Shown: in pieces, positions 24,989 through 34,158 of the stretch
Layout: each line of letters opens with the position of its first letter
Numbering within the stretch: the stretch's first letter is position 1
Assembly: GCA_964498065.1 (NCBI GenBank)
Contig: CAZCFZ010000016.1
Coordinates: 1-64,000 of the forward strand
Origin: FEN-1297 sp964498065
Lineage (GTDB): Bacteria; Bacteroidota; Ignavibacteria; Ignavibacteriales; Ignavibacteriaceae
Reading direction: 5' to 3'
Length of the DNA: 64,000 bases
Made by a program: the position numbers and the translations under genes
Notes under the pieces: model-generated
What the model was told of the DNA's origin: nothing
Databases searched by the model: none
Seen by the model: the letters and a program-made list of their open reading frames with translations, nothing else

Positions 24989-25636
24989 ATGAAAAATTTA
25001 ATAACGGAATCCGACATAGTTAAACTGAGTAAAAAAGGATTAAGTGTTATACCTGTTGGTGAAGATGATATCTTAACTCCTCTTGCATTGGATAAAATAA
25101 AAGCTCTGGGTGTAAAAATTGTTAAAAAAGAGAATGTAACGAAATTAAATGAAGAAAAGAATTCTGATCTATATATTAATAAGACAAATAAAGTTGCTAT
25201 AGGTTCCGACCATACCGGTTTTAAGCTTAAAAATATTATTTCTAAAATTTTGTCAGATAAAGGATTAGGTATAATCGATGTAGGAACTTATGACGAAAAT
25301 TCATGTGATTATCCCGATTTTGCTTTTGCGGTTTCTTTAAAAGTAACAGCAAATGAAGTTGACTTCGGGATTATAATAGATGCTACCGGTAATCCTTCTG
25401 CAATAACTTCAAATAAAGTTCCGGGAATTAGGGCCGCAAATTGTTATAATGAATTTACCGCCAAAAGTGCAAGAGCTCATAATAATGCTAATATCCTAAC
25501 TTTAGGGGCAAAATCTATAGGGGAAGAAACGGCTAAATCTATTTTGGAAGCCTGGTTGAAATCGAATTTTGAAGGCGGTAGACATCAGAAGAGATTAAAT
25601 AAAATTATCAATATTGAAAAACAATTTTTGAAGTAA
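24989..25636 (+). CDS. RpiB/LacA-family protein with N-terminal extension and altered active site
   Basis: A 215-aa protein. Residues 66-205 align with RpiB/LacAB sugar-phosphate isomerases: IGSDHTGFKLK (71-81), DVGTYDENSCDYPDFA, then ARAHNNANILTLGAKSIG. The strand that should read C-G-T-G-x-G-x is D-A-T-G-N-P-S (131-137), so the catalytic cysteine is Asp and the GTG loop is changed. The extra N-terminal part (1-60, with PVGEDDILTPLALDKIKALGVKIV) resembles the short TPLARD-type extension of some RpiB-like proteins in bacterial microcompartment loci. No shell genes are visible here. Ordinary ribose-5-phosphate isomerase activity is doubtful. Confidence 0.75.
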   Translation: MKNLITESDIVKLSKKGLSVIPVGEDDILTPLALDKIKALGVKIVKKENVTKLNEEKNSDLYINKTNKVAIGSDHTGFKLKNIISKILSDKGLGIIDVGTYDENSCDYPDFAFAVSLKVTANEVDFGIIIDATGNPSAITSNKVPGIRAANCYNEFTAKSARAHNNANILTLGAKSIGEETAKSILEAWLKSNFEGGRHQKRLNKIINIEKQFLK

Positions 25637-25816
25637 AAAATTTTATTATAAAATATATATTTTCCGCAAATAGAAAAAGTTTATATATTTGCAATGAGTT
25701 TTAAATTAGTTTTAATAAATTAGGAAAATAAAAAATCATTTGCGCCTGCCGAGGCTTTCATCTTTGACTAATCATTTAGTTAGATTTAATTCCAAAATTT
25801 TCGAAAAGGAAGTAAT

Positions 25817-26578
25817 TTGTTCATCATTAATGCTCCTGTTGAAAAGACAATAGAGCTTGATAATAAAATATTTTTACTAAAAATTCGTTGTGCTGAAATC
25901 GCTAGTATTATCAGGCCCGGACAGTTTCTTAATATAAGAGTTTCGAAAACAATATATCCTTTGTTAAGAAGGCCGTTTAGTGTGTGTGATGTTGAAGGAG
26001 AATTCTTTTACCTTATGTTTAATATCCTTGGTGAAGGTACAAAGATTTTAGCTGAAAAACATTTTGGTGATACAATAGACGTTTTAGGTCCACTGGGAAA
26101 CGGATTCAACATTAACGGTTCGTATGATACTGCCGTAATAGTGGGCGGAGGATTGGGTGCTGCCCCATTCCCTTATTTAATTAGAGAAATTGGAAACAAC
26201 AAAAAGGTTTATTCATTCATCGGAGGTAAAACCCACAATGATGTTATTACTTACGGAATGAAAAATATTTCTATAGCAACAGACGACGGTTCATTAGGAT
26301 ATAAAGGTACCATTGTAGATTTGCTTCAAGAAAGCATTGAATTATTAAAATCAAGTAAAATAAAAATTTTTGCCTGCGGACCAAATGCAATGTTGAGATC
26401 ACTTAAGGATTTTTGTATCAAAAATAATTTTGATTGCGAAGTATCTACCGAATGTGCTATGGCCTGCGGTTTCGGAATTTGCCAAGGCTGTCCTATTGAG
26501 TCTACAAAACAATCGGATAAATATTTGTTGGTGTGTAAAGACGGACCGGTGTTTAATGTTAAGGATGTAATTATATGA
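25817..26578 (+). CDS. pyrK: dihydroorotate dehydrogenase B electron transfer subunit
   Basis: FAD/[2Fe-2S] subunit that moves electrons from PyrD to NAD+. 253 aa. FAD-binding RRPFSVC (51-57), nucleotide-binding VGGGLGAAPFPYL (109-121), and cluster ligands C217, C222, C225 and C240 (ACGFGICQGC...VCKDGPVF) are all in place. The start is TTG at 25817, supported by AAAGGAAG upstream; no in-frame ATG lies near. A small GC hairpin (GCCT-GCCG-AGGC, 25744-25755) sits in the leader. The stop overlaps the pyrD start by 4 bases. Confidence 0.93.
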   Translation: MFIINAPVEKTIELDNKIFLLKIRCAEIASIIRPGQFLNIRVSKTIYPLLRRPFSVCDVEGEFFYLMFNILGEGTKILAEKHFGDTIDVLGPLGNGFNINGSYDTAVIVGGGLGAAPFPYLIREIGNNKKVYSFIGGKTHNDVITYGMKNISIATDDGSLGYKGTIVDLLQESIELLKSSKIKIFACGPNAMLRSLKDFCIKNNFDCEVSTECAMACGFGICQGCPIESTKQSDKYLLVCKDGPVFNVKDVII

Positions 26579-27492
26579 ATAATATAGATTTATCAGTCCA
26601 GGTAGGTACATTAAAACTTAGGAATCCGATTTTACTTGCTTCAGGAACAGTTGGTTATGGAAATGAAATTGCAGAGTTTGTTGATTTAAATAAAATTGGC
26701 GGTATAATTACAAAATCCCTCAGCTTAAATCCAAGAAAGGGGAATCCGCCGCAAAGGATTGTTGAAACACCGTCCGGCATGTTAAATGCAATAGGCTTAG
26801 CAAATGTAGGCGTAGAAGTTTTCTTAAATGAAAAAATTCCTTTCCTAAAAAAATATGATGTCCCTTTAATTTGTAATATAGCGGCGAGTACAATTGACGA
26901 ATATGTTGAATGTACGCGTATACTGACTGAAGAAGAGACGATAAAAGCTTTTGAAATAAACGTATCGTGTCCGAATGTAAAAGAAGGAGGATTACAGTTC
27001 GGGAATAATGTATCAATGGTTGGAAAAATTACTTCAAAAGTTAAGGCAGCAACCAATAAACCTGTCATTATTAAATTATCACCTAATGTATCTTATATAT
27101 CCGAGTTTGCAAAAGCTGTAAAGGAAGAAGGCGGAGATGCCGTATCTGCGATAAATACTTTGGTGGGTACTTCATTCGATATTTACAAAAGAAAACCAAA
27201 AATATATAATATCAACGGAGGATTATCCGGGCCCGCCATAAAACCTGTTGCGTTGGCTAAAGTTTTGGATATAAGCAGGAATGTTGAAATTCCGATTATC
27301 GGTGTCGGAGGAATAATGAATTGGAAAGATATAGTTGAATTTATGATCGTAGGTGCTTCTGCAGTACAGCTCGGAACATTAAATTTTATAAATCCGGCTG
27401 CCTCAATAGAAATATTAGATTCACTTGAAAAATATTGTGTTGAAAACGGTATTGACAAAATATCGCAGCTAACAGCTTCTTATATTATTTAA
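26575..27492 (+). CDS. pyrD: dihydroorotate dehydrogenase B catalytic subunit
   Basis: Class 1B dihydroorotate dehydrogenase, 305 aa, FMN TIM barrel, oxidising dihydroorotate to orotate in pyrimidine synthesis. The catalytic base is C132 in NVSCPNVKEGG, which marks class 1 (class 2 has Ser). K47 (ITKSLS) and the phosphate loop GVGGI and IGTLN-like QLGTLNF are present. The overlap with pyrK and the class agree: the pair forms a heterotetramer using NAD+. Confidence 0.94.
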   Translation: MNNIDLSVQVGTLKLRNPILLASGTVGYGNEIAEFVDLNKIGGIITKSLSLNPRKGNPPQRIVETPSGMLNAIGLANVGVEVFLNEKIPFLKKYDVPLICNIAASTIDEYVECTRILTEEETIKAFEINVSCPNVKEGGLQFGNNVSMVGKITSKVKAATNKPVIIKLSPNVSYISEFAKAVKEEGGDAVSAINTLVGTSFDIYKRKPKIYNINGGLSGPAIKPVALAKVLDISRNVEIPIIGVGGIMNWKDIVEFMIVGASAVQLGTLNFINPAASIEILDSLEKYCVENGIDKISQLTASYII

Positions 27493-27497
27493 TAATT

Positions 27498-28763
27498 ATG
27501 GATTCGAAATCAGCATTAGAAAAACTTTATTCTCTCCATACTTTCGGAATTAAGCTTGGATTGGAGAATATTAAAAACTTCCTTTCTACTCTTGGTAATC
27601 CTCAAAGTAAATTAAAATCAATACATATTGCCGGTTCGAATGGAAAGGGAAGCACGGCAGCCTTTATTGCCAGCATATTGATGGAATATGGCTACAAAGT
27701 AGGATTGTATACTTCCCCGCATTTCATAAAATTTAATGAAAGAATACAAATAAATAATGAACAAATTCCGGACGATTATTTATTAAACTTTATTTCGGAA
27801 TATGTCGATTATATAGATGAGCATAAATTAACCTTTTTTGAAGTCACAACTGCAATAGCATTTAAATATTTAGCAGATAACAAAGTTGATTTTGCGGTAA
27901 TTGAAACCGGATTAGGAGGGAGACTGGATGCGACAAACGTCCTAAATCCCATAGCTGTTGTAATTACTTCTATCAGTTTGGAACATACTAATATTCTGGG
28001 AGATACAATAAGAAAAATAGCATTTGAAAAAGCAGGAATTATTAAGAAGAATATACAAGTGTTTATAGGAAAACTACCTTTGGAAGCCGAGGCAGAGATT
28101 GAAGAGAAATGCAGGGAAACAAAAAGTAAATTATTTAAGATTTCAGATTATGTTAATATAAAAGGAAACAATTTAGAATTATATACTGAGGAAATTGAAC
28201 TGGATGACTGGAATATACCGTTAAAAGGATGGTACCAAAAATATAATGCCGCACTTGCGGGATTGGTAGTCTCCAAAACATTGTTGAATGAAAATTTAAA
28301 AGCTGTTTCTGCGGGAATTAAAAATGTAATTAAAAACACAGGTTTACAGGGTAGATTTGAGTATTATTCGTACAATCCTGATATCATTTTTGATTCTGCT
28401 CATAATCCTGAGGGTATTCAAAATTTCCTGATGGAATTTAAAAGGGACTTGAAAAAATACTCTAAAAGAGTTTTATTGTTCGGGGTAATGAAAGACAAAT
28501 CCATTAAGGAAATGTTATTAAGCCTGAGTAAATTTTTTGATGAAATTCATATTACCCATATGGATTTTGAGAGATCGGCTAAAATAGAGGAGATTTTAAA
28601 AATTGCCGGGGGATTAAATTTAAAAGTTATACCTGAAGAAGACCCTGCTAAATTTATAGGAGATTTTTCTAAGGCAAATTCTGGAAATTGTTTGGTTGTA
28701 ATAGGAAGTATGTACCTTTTGGGGGAAATAAAAACATTTTTACAGGGTAATAAAATTGCTTGA
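27498..28763 (+). CDS. folC: dihydrofolate/folylpolyglutamate synthase
   Basis: Mur-ligase-family enzyme adding glutamate to dihydropteroate or folates, 421 aa. P-loop HIAGSNGKGSTAAFIASI (43-60), the catalytic TSPHFIKFNERI segment, and FFEVTTAIAF...ETGLGGRLDATN are intact. It begins 5 bases after pyrD. Its last bases overlap the -35 box of the rho promoter. Whether it has one or both activities cannot be told from sequence by eye. Confidence 0.93.
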   Translation: MDSKSALEKLYSLHTFGIKLGLENIKNFLSTLGNPQSKLKSIHIAGSNGKGSTAAFIASILMEYGYKVGLYTSPHFIKFNERIQINNEQIPDDYLLNFISEYVDYIDEHKLTFFEVTTAIAFKYLADNKVDFAVIETGLGGRLDATNVLNPIAVVITSISLEHTNILGDTIRKIAFEKAGIIKKNIQVFIGKLPLEAEAEIEEKCRETKSKLFKISDYVNIKGNNLELYTEEIELDDWNIPLKGWYQKYNAALAGLVVSKTLLNENLKAVSAGIKNVIKNTGLQGRFEYYSYNPDIIFDSAHNPEGIQNFLMEFKRDLKKYSKRVLLFGVMKDKSIKEMLLSLSKFFDEIHITHMDFERSAKIEEILKIAGGLNLKVIPEEDPAKFIGDFSKANSGNCLVVIGSMYLLGEIKTFLQGNKIA

Positions 28764-28788
28764 CATTTTTTTTAATTAAGTGTATGTT
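28760..28788 (+). promoter_or_regulatory. sigma-70-like promoter of rho
   Basis: TTGACA (28760-28765), 17-base spacer, TATGTT (28783-28788). It gives a leader of about 140 bases before the rho ATG. The -35 box is a perfect match and overlaps the folC stop codon, so rho can be expressed apart from folC. The leader may allow autoregulation, as is usual for rho. Confidence 0.5.
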
Positions 28789-28936
28789 TCGATTGAACCT
28801 CTTGTTCCTATCAACAATAAACTATGAATTAAATTTAAAATTAGTCCCCGAATGCATATCCGGTTAAAACCATGAAGAGATTTAATTGAATTAATTAATA
28901 ACTTAACCATAAAACAAATAAACTAGGACCAATAAA

Positions 28937-30190
28937 ATGCCAATGGATATTTCTGAACTCAAGTCGAAAAAGATTGTGGAACTTAACGCTATAGCAAAAG
29001 ATCTCGGTATCTCCGGTTATAGCGATTTGAGGAAGCAGGAACTAATCTTTAAAATTCTGGAAGCCCAGACCGCTAAAGATGGTTTAACTTTTTCTAAAGG
29101 CGTGCTTGAAGTTTTACCCGATGGTTACGGCTTTCTCCGTTCGTCGGATTATAACTACCTGCCTTCGCCCGATGATATCTACGTTTCACCGTCTCAAATT
29201 AAAAAATTCAGTTTAAGAACAGGGGATTTCGTAAGCGGACAAGTTAGGCCGCCTAAAGAAGGAGAGAGGTTTTTTGCTTTACTTAGAGTTGAAGCTGTAA
29301 ACGGTCTTGAACCCGAAGGAATAAGAGAAAGAACACTCTTCGATAATTTAGTTCCTGTTTATCCCACAAGACGAATCAATTTGGAATCCGTTCCCGGAGA
29401 ATATTCAATGAGAATTATGGATCTTCTTTCTCCGATCGGCAAAGGCCAAAGAGGATTAATCGTTTCTCCGCCTAAAAGCGGTAAAACAATTCTGCTTCAA
29501 AAAATTGCCAACTCAATTACAAGAAATCATCCTGAAATTAAATTAATAATTTTATTAATCGATGAACGGCCTGAAGAAGTTACGGATATGGAACGTTCTG
29601 TTAAAGGCGAGGTAATTAGTTCTACATTTGATGAGCCTGCGGAAAGACATGTCCAGGTTGCCGATATGGTAATTGAGAAAGCGAAAAGGCTTGTTGAAGC
29701 CAAAGAGGATGTTGTTATTCTTCTTGATAGTATAACTAGATTGGCAAGAGCACATAATATAGTTGTTCCTCACAGCGGCAGAATTCTTTCGGGCGGTGTT
29801 GATGCAAACGCACTTCACAAACCAAAAAGATTTTTCGGAGCTGCAAGAAATACGGAAGACGGAGGCAGCTTAACTATTATTGCAACTGCATTAATAGATA
29901 CCGGAAGTCGTATGGATGATGTAATCTTTGAAGAGTTCAAAGGTACAGGCAATATGGAATTAGTGCTTAACCGTGACCTCAGCGACAGAAGAATTTTCCC
30001 TGCTATTGATGTTAACCGCTCCGGAACTAGAAGAGAAGACCTATTAATGAAGGAAGATGAACTGGCAAAGGTCTGGATATTGAGAAAAATACTTAGTGAT
30101 TTTAACCCGGTAGAAGCCATGGATTTCTTGTTGGATAAAATTAGAGGAACTAAAAATAATAAAGAGTTTCTGAACAATATGAACAGCTAG
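28937..30190 (+). CDS. rho: transcription termination factor Rho
   Basis: Hexameric RNA-dependent ATPase that ends transcription, 417 aa. N-terminal Rho_N helical domain (1-48), cold-shock-type RNA-binding domain GVLEVLPDGYGFLRS (55-69) to about 122, then the RecA-like motor: Walker A SPPKSGKTIL (177-186), Walker B VVILLDSITRLARAHN, Q- and R-loops. There is no long insertion between domains. Either Met1 or Met3 could start the protein. The leader is long, with the promoter at the end of folC. Confidence 0.97.
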   Translation: MPMDISELKSKKIVELNAIAKDLGISGYSDLRKQELIFKILEAQTAKDGLTFSKGVLEVLPDGYGFLRSSDYNYLPSPDDIYVSPSQIKKFSLRTGDFVSGQVRPPKEGERFFALLRVEAVNGLEPEGIRERTLFDNLVPVYPTRRINLESVPGEYSMRIMDLLSPIGKGQRGLIVSPPKSGKTILLQKIANSITRNHPEIKLIILLIDERPEEVTDMERSVKGEVISSTFDEPAERHVQVADMVIEKAKRLVEAKEDVVILLDSITRLARAHNIVVPHSGRILSGGVDANALHKPKRFFGAARNTEDGGSLTIIATALIDTGSRMDDVIFEEFKGTGNMELVLNRDLSDRRIFPAIDVNRSGTRREDLLMKEDELAKVWILRKILSDFNPVEAMDFLLDKIRGTKNNKEFLNNMNS

Positions 30191-30492
30191 TTGTATTAAT
30201 ACTAAACGGGAATTCACCCTTCTTATTATTATTTCTAATTTATTTTGTCAATTGAAGTAATTAGGGTAAGCTATATTCGAACTTTAATGATTAGAATTAC
30301 TCCTTTTATATTTTATTCATTTTTAAGTTCGTTAATTGTTTCTTTTTACAAAATAAATTTTAAACTAATATTAAATACTTCTTGAATTATTAAAATATGG
30401 AAAAATACCTTTACGGAAGGGAATAATTTTGTATTTGGCGGTAATCATAAATAAACAATATATTTATAATAGTATAACTATTTATTTAGCCG
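30191..30492. other. intergenic region between rho and the GWxTD gene
   Basis: AT-rich stretch of 302 bases with no open frame of note, no clear terminator and no recognisable repeat. It presumably holds the end of the rho transcript and the promoter of the next gene. Confidence 0.35.
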
Positions 30493-31773
30493 ATGTCGAA
30501 AGTAAATAAAAATCTCTTATTGATTTTGGTAATTATTTCCTTGTTTACTGCAACTGGCAACTGTCAGAGATTACCTCATTTTGCTTATTCCGAAATACAT
30601 ATTATACCTTCGGATTCGGTCAATAAAATATATTATTCATACAGGGTTCCGTATGACAGATTTGTCTTCGTTAAGGATGGAGATAAGTATACATCCGGTT
30701 TTAGAATTACAATTGAAGTAACAGACTCTGCCGGCCAATATATAACAAGACAGAACGAAGAAAAGATAATATCAACTAACAATTTTGACGAAACTACAGC
30801 TAATGATAAATACGTTGAAGGCGTATTATCTTTTCGAGCCGGTGAAGGATCTTTCAACATACTTCCAATTATTACGGATGAAAACTCCAGCCGTGATATT
30901 AGAATGCATCCGCTTAAATTCTCAACTAAACTCAAAGAAATTTCTAAATTTTTAAGACCATTAATTTGTGATTCATTTAAAATATCCTGCAATAATTTTC
31001 AGTCATTTGAACTTACAAACTTCGAAGGCAGTATTCCCTTTAGCGAAGACAACTATTTTTTGATTATCCCTTCTTCTGATACAACTCTTGACGAAATTAA
31101 AGTTAAAATATTTAATAAAGACGACACGGTTTTTTCCGGAATCGTAAAATCGTATTTTGATTCCGATATTTCATTAATTGAATGTAGTAATAAAATTTTA
31201 ATAGAGACAGGTAGTAAAACTGAACGCTTTAGAAATTTTGTTGTGAAGAATTTTAGTCAAAAATTAAAAGAAGGAGAGTTCCAGGTTTATGTCTCGGGAA
31301 AAGGAAACTCAAAGCCGAAAAAATATTTTGTAGAAAATGTTAGATGGTTTAATAAACCTTTTTCTCTTTATGAATCAAAAAATGCAATTGAACTCTTAAA
31401 ATATACGGCAAATAAGATTCTTGTTGATTCTTTATTAGGTTATAGTTCAAAAAAATACAATGAAGTTTTGTTTAATTACTGGAGAAAATACGATCCTACC
31501 AAATCAACGGAATTTAATCCTTTAATGAATGAATTTTATACAAGAGTCGACTATGCAATGAAAAGCTTTTCTCCGTTGTCGGGGAAGGATGGAGCGGACA
31601 CGGATAGGGGAAAAGTATATATTATTTACGGGAAGCCTAAAGAAATTGAGAGAACATCAAATAAATATGGAAGAATGGTTGAACGCTGGATTTATGAAAA
31701 TCCGGTTAGAATATTTGAATTTGTTGAAAAAGACGGAACCGGAAACTACACTTTGTTAAAAAACAATGAATAA
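30493..31773 (+). CDS. exported GWxTD-domain-type protein
   Basis: A 426-aa protein with an N-terminal signal peptide (about 1-25, hydrophobic LLLILVIISLFTATG). The C-terminal part matches the GWxTD domain found in secreted proteins of Chlorobi, Bacteroidota and Acidobacteria: FNYWRKYDPT, FYTRVDYAMKSF, GADTDRGKVYIIYGKP and ERWIY. The GWxTD hallmark itself is here degenerate (GADTDRG). The middle is beta-rich, like a stack of Ig-like domains. The function of this family is unknown. Its last 8 bases overlap the pdxA start. Confidence 0.8.
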   Translation: MSKVNKNLLLILVIISLFTATGNCQRLPHFAYSEIHIIPSDSVNKIYYSYRVPYDRFVFVKDGDKYTSGFRITIEVTDSAGQYITRQNEEKIISTNNFDETTANDKYVEGVLSFRAGEGSFNILPIITDENSSRDIRMHPLKFSTKLKEISKFLRPLICDSFKISCNNFQSFELTNFEGSIPFSEDNYFLIIPSSDTTLDEIKVKIFNKDDTVFSGIVKSYFDSDISLIECSNKILIETGSKTERFRNFVVKNFSQKLKEGEFQVYVSGKGNSKPKKYFVENVRWFNKPFSLYESKNAIELLKYTANKILVDSLLGYSSKKYNEVLFNYWRKYDPTKSTEFNPLMNEFYTRVDYAMKSFSPLSGKDGADTDRGKVYIIYGKPKEIERTSNKYGRMVERWIYENPVRIFEFVEKDGTGNYTLLKNNE

Positions 31774-32746
31774 TTTTGCCTTTACTTGCGGTGATATAAA
31801 CGGAATTGGTCCCGAGATAGTAATTAAAGCTCTAAATAAAATTACAAACATCTCGAATGATAAATTTATTTTTATATGTCCTAAAAATGTATTTTCCAAA
31901 AATGTGAAAATGGTAAAGCCTGCCTTTGAATATTTTATAACCACGCGAATTAAAAATTCAAATAAACAAGTTACGGTATTAGATATAGGAAATTATAATT
32001 GTAATTCGGGTATACCTACAGTTGAATCCGGCAATGCAGCATTCAAAGCAGTGCAAATGTCATTTCAGCTTGCTGATACCAGGGCTGTCGATGCAATTGT
32101 AACGGCACCTCTTTCCAAAACTGCAATTAATTTAGCAGGTAAACATTTCCCAGGTCATACGGAAATGTATGCAGAGTGGTCAAATGTAAAAAATTTTGTT
32201 ATGATGTTTCTATCACGGAAAATGAATGCCGCTTTAGCTTCAATTCATGTACCGATAAGCAAAGTTCCCGGCTTAATTTATCCGGAGCATTTAAAGAAAA
32301 CATTAGACGTTGTTTTAAATTCCTTAACAAAAGATTTAGGTATTAATAAACCGAAAATTGCAGTACTAGGACTCAATCCCCATGCTGGCGAAGAAGGTTT
32401 GATAGGCAAAGAAGAACAAAAAATTATAAAACCTATAATAAGACTAAAAGAATATAAAAATTTTTTATCAGGACCTTTTTCTCCGGATGCTTTTTTTGCA
32501 AACAGAATGTACAAAAAGTTTGATCTGGTTTTAGGGATGTATCATGACCAGGTTTTAATTCCGTTCAAATTGATTAATTTCGGATCGGGTGTAAACTATA
32601 CCGCCGGTCTGCCTATTGTGCGTACTTCTCCCGATCACGGCACTGCTTATGATATTGCCGGCAAAGGTTTAGCAAATGAATCAAGTATAATTACGGCATA
32701 TAAATACGCAAAAAAAATTGTTATTAATCGAAAAAGGTTGGGATAG
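31766..32746 (+). CDS. pdxA: 4-hydroxythreonine-4-phosphate dehydrogenase
   Basis: Oxidises 4-phosphohydroxy-L-threonine in pyridoxal phosphate synthesis (DXP-dependent route). 326 aa. Conserved FTCGDINGIGPEI (6-18), the substrate/metal histidines in FPGHTEM and MYHDQVLIPFK, and RTSPDHGTAYDIAGKG are intact. It overlaps the upstream GWxTD gene by 8 bases. PdxA2-type paralogues exist in catabolic operons, but nothing catabolic is nearby. Confidence 0.93.
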   Translation: MNNFAFTCGDINGIGPEIVIKALNKITNISNDKFIFICPKNVFSKNVKMVKPAFEYFITTRIKNSNKQVTVLDIGNYNCNSGIPTVESGNAAFKAVQMSFQLADTRAVDAIVTAPLSKTAINLAGKHFPGHTEMYAEWSNVKNFVMMFLSRKMNAALASIHVPISKVPGLIYPEHLKKTLDVVLNSLTKDLGINKPKIAVLGLNPHAGEEGLIGKEEQKIIKPIIRLKEYKNFLSGPFSPDAFFANRMYKKFDLVLGMYHDQVLIPFKLINFGSGVNYTAGLPIVRTSPDHGTAYDIAGKGLANESSIITAYKYAKKIVINRKRLG

Positions 32747-32747
32747 G

Positions 32748-33491
32748 TTGAAACAAGTAAAGATATATGAAAAGCTGCCTTTGATCTATGATTATCTTAT
32801 GAAATCGATTAATTATGAAACTTGGGTGAAATATATTTTCAGCATTGTTAAATCATATGTACCAAGAGACGGATTGGTGCTCGAACTTGCAGGCGGCAGT
32901 TGTAAGTTCGCAAATTATTTTGTAAAATATTTTCCTAGGATAATAGTAACGGATATATCTAAAAATATGATGCTTGTTGATGAAAAAAATTTAGTACAAA
33001 AAGCTTGCTGTAATATGTCTGGTATCCCTTTCAAAGCCGGTTTTTATTTAATATATTCTAACTTTGACAGCATAAATTATTTAACAAGCAAGAAAAAACT
33101 TTTGGAAATGTTCAAGGAAATATCCAGAGTTTTATTACCTGATGGAATATTTACTTTTGATGTGAGCCTTGAAAGAAATAGTATCATCCACACGAAAACC
33201 CCGGTGAGAACGGGAAATTTTAGGGGAATCTATTTTAATCAAAAGAGCGAATATAATAAGAAGAGTAGAATTCATAAGAATATTTTTATCTTAAAAAACG
33301 AGGATGAAGTTTTAAAGGAAGTTCATCGCCAAAAAATTTATCCGTTCGAAACATATTTTGAATTACTTGCCGCAACCGGATTATATGTGAAACATTGTTA
33401 TAATGCTTTTACTTACAAAAACGGCAGTTCGGATTCAGAGAGAGTACAATTTATTACTAAGAAGGTTAAAAAAAATGCTGACATTCAGTAA
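32748..33491 (+). CDS. class I SAM-dependent methyltransferase
   Basis: A 247-aa methyltransferase of unknown substrate. SAM motif I is LVLELAGGSCKFANYF, a slightly altered ExGxGxG loop, followed by the acidic strand VTDISKNMM and a later FDSINYLTS (motif IV region). I place the start at TTG 32748, one base after the pdxA stop, since longer versions run inside pdxA; an upstream TTG at 32718 is possible. Its end overlaps ftsE by 17 bases. Substrate cannot be inferred from context. Confidence 0.8.
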   Translation: MKQVKIYEKLPLIYDYLMKSINYETWVKYIFSIVKSYVPRDGLVLELAGGSCKFANYFVKYFPRIIVTDISKNMMLVDEKNLVQKACCNMSGIPFKAGFYLIYSNFDSINYLTSKKKLLEMFKEISRVLLPDGIFTFDVSLERNSIIHTKTPVRTGNFRGIYFNQKSEYNKKSRIHKNIFILKNEDEVLKEVHRQKIYPFETYFELLAATGLYVKHCYNAFTYKNGSSDSERVQFITKKVKKNADIQ

Positions 33492-34143
33492 CGTTACTTT
33501 TAGTTATCCAAATCAAACGGTTTTTTCCGACGTAAATTTGAATCTTGAACAGGGTGAATTCAGCTTTTTAATCGGCAAAAGCGGATCGGGTAAAAGTACT
33601 CTGCTTCAGCTTGTCTATATGAATATTTTACCCCAAAGCGGAAACGTAACCTTCTTAGAATATGATTCCGGATTTATCAAACGCAGGGATTTACCTTATC
33701 TCAGACGAAAGCTTGGAATTATCTTCCAGGATTTTAGACTGCTTAAAGATAGGAACATCTACGATAATATTGCTTTCGTTCTGGAATCAACCAATACACC
33801 TAGGAGGGAAATCAAAAGAAAAGTAAATGATGCTTTAACAGATGTTGGATTATCACACAGGCGTTACAGTATGCCCGATGAATTATCCGGCGGAGAAAAA
33901 CAGCGTATTGCTATTGCCAGAGCAATAGTAAATGAACCTGTATTAATTTTAGCTGATGAACCGACAGGGAATTTGGATCCGGAAACTTCTTATGAAATAT
34001 TGGATATTCTTCTTCAAATACATTCCCGCGGAACTGCAGTATTATTTGCGACGCATAATTATGAAATTGTAAAAAAATATCCTGCTAAAATAATAAAGCT
34101 GGAAGACGGAAAAGCAATAAAAGCTGTACTCAAGCAAAAATGA
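33475..34143 (+). CDS. ftsE: cell division ATP-binding protein FtsE
   Basis: ABC-type ATPase of 222 aa that pairs with FtsX to activate peptidoglycan hydrolases at the division site. Walker A GKSGSGKST (34-42), signature LSGGEKQRIAIARAI, Walker B LILADEPTGNLD and the H-loop ATHNYE are intact; the TVFSDVNLNLEQGEF N-terminus and LKDRNIYDNIAFVLE are FtsE-like. The start ATG 33475 lies inside the end of the methyltransferase gene. ftsX does not follow; the next gene is adk on the other strand. LolD-type ABC proteins are the main alternative. Confidence 0.85.
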   Translation: MLTFSNVTFSYPNQTVFSDVNLNLEQGEFSFLIGKSGSGKSTLLQLVYMNILPQSGNVTFLEYDSGFIKRRDLPYLRRKLGIIFQDFRLLKDRNIYDNIAFVLESTNTPRREIKRKVNDALTDVGLSHRRYSMPDELSGGEKQRIAIARAIVNEPVLILADEPTGNLDPETSYEILDILLQIHSRGTAVLFATHNYEIVKKYPAKIIKLEDGKAIKAVLKQK

Positions 34144-34158
34144 TTTTTTAATTTGTTT

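Noticed and set aside
25722..25740. Shared AAATAAAAAATCATTT upstream of pyrK and near 40563 as a regulatory repeat
   Set aside because: The shared string is nearly pure A/T and could occur by chance in such an AT-rich genome.
28784..28867. A 27-codon open frame in the rho leader, like an rhoL peptide
   Set aside because: Its ATG lies within the -10 box of the likely rho promoter, so it would not be transcribed from it.
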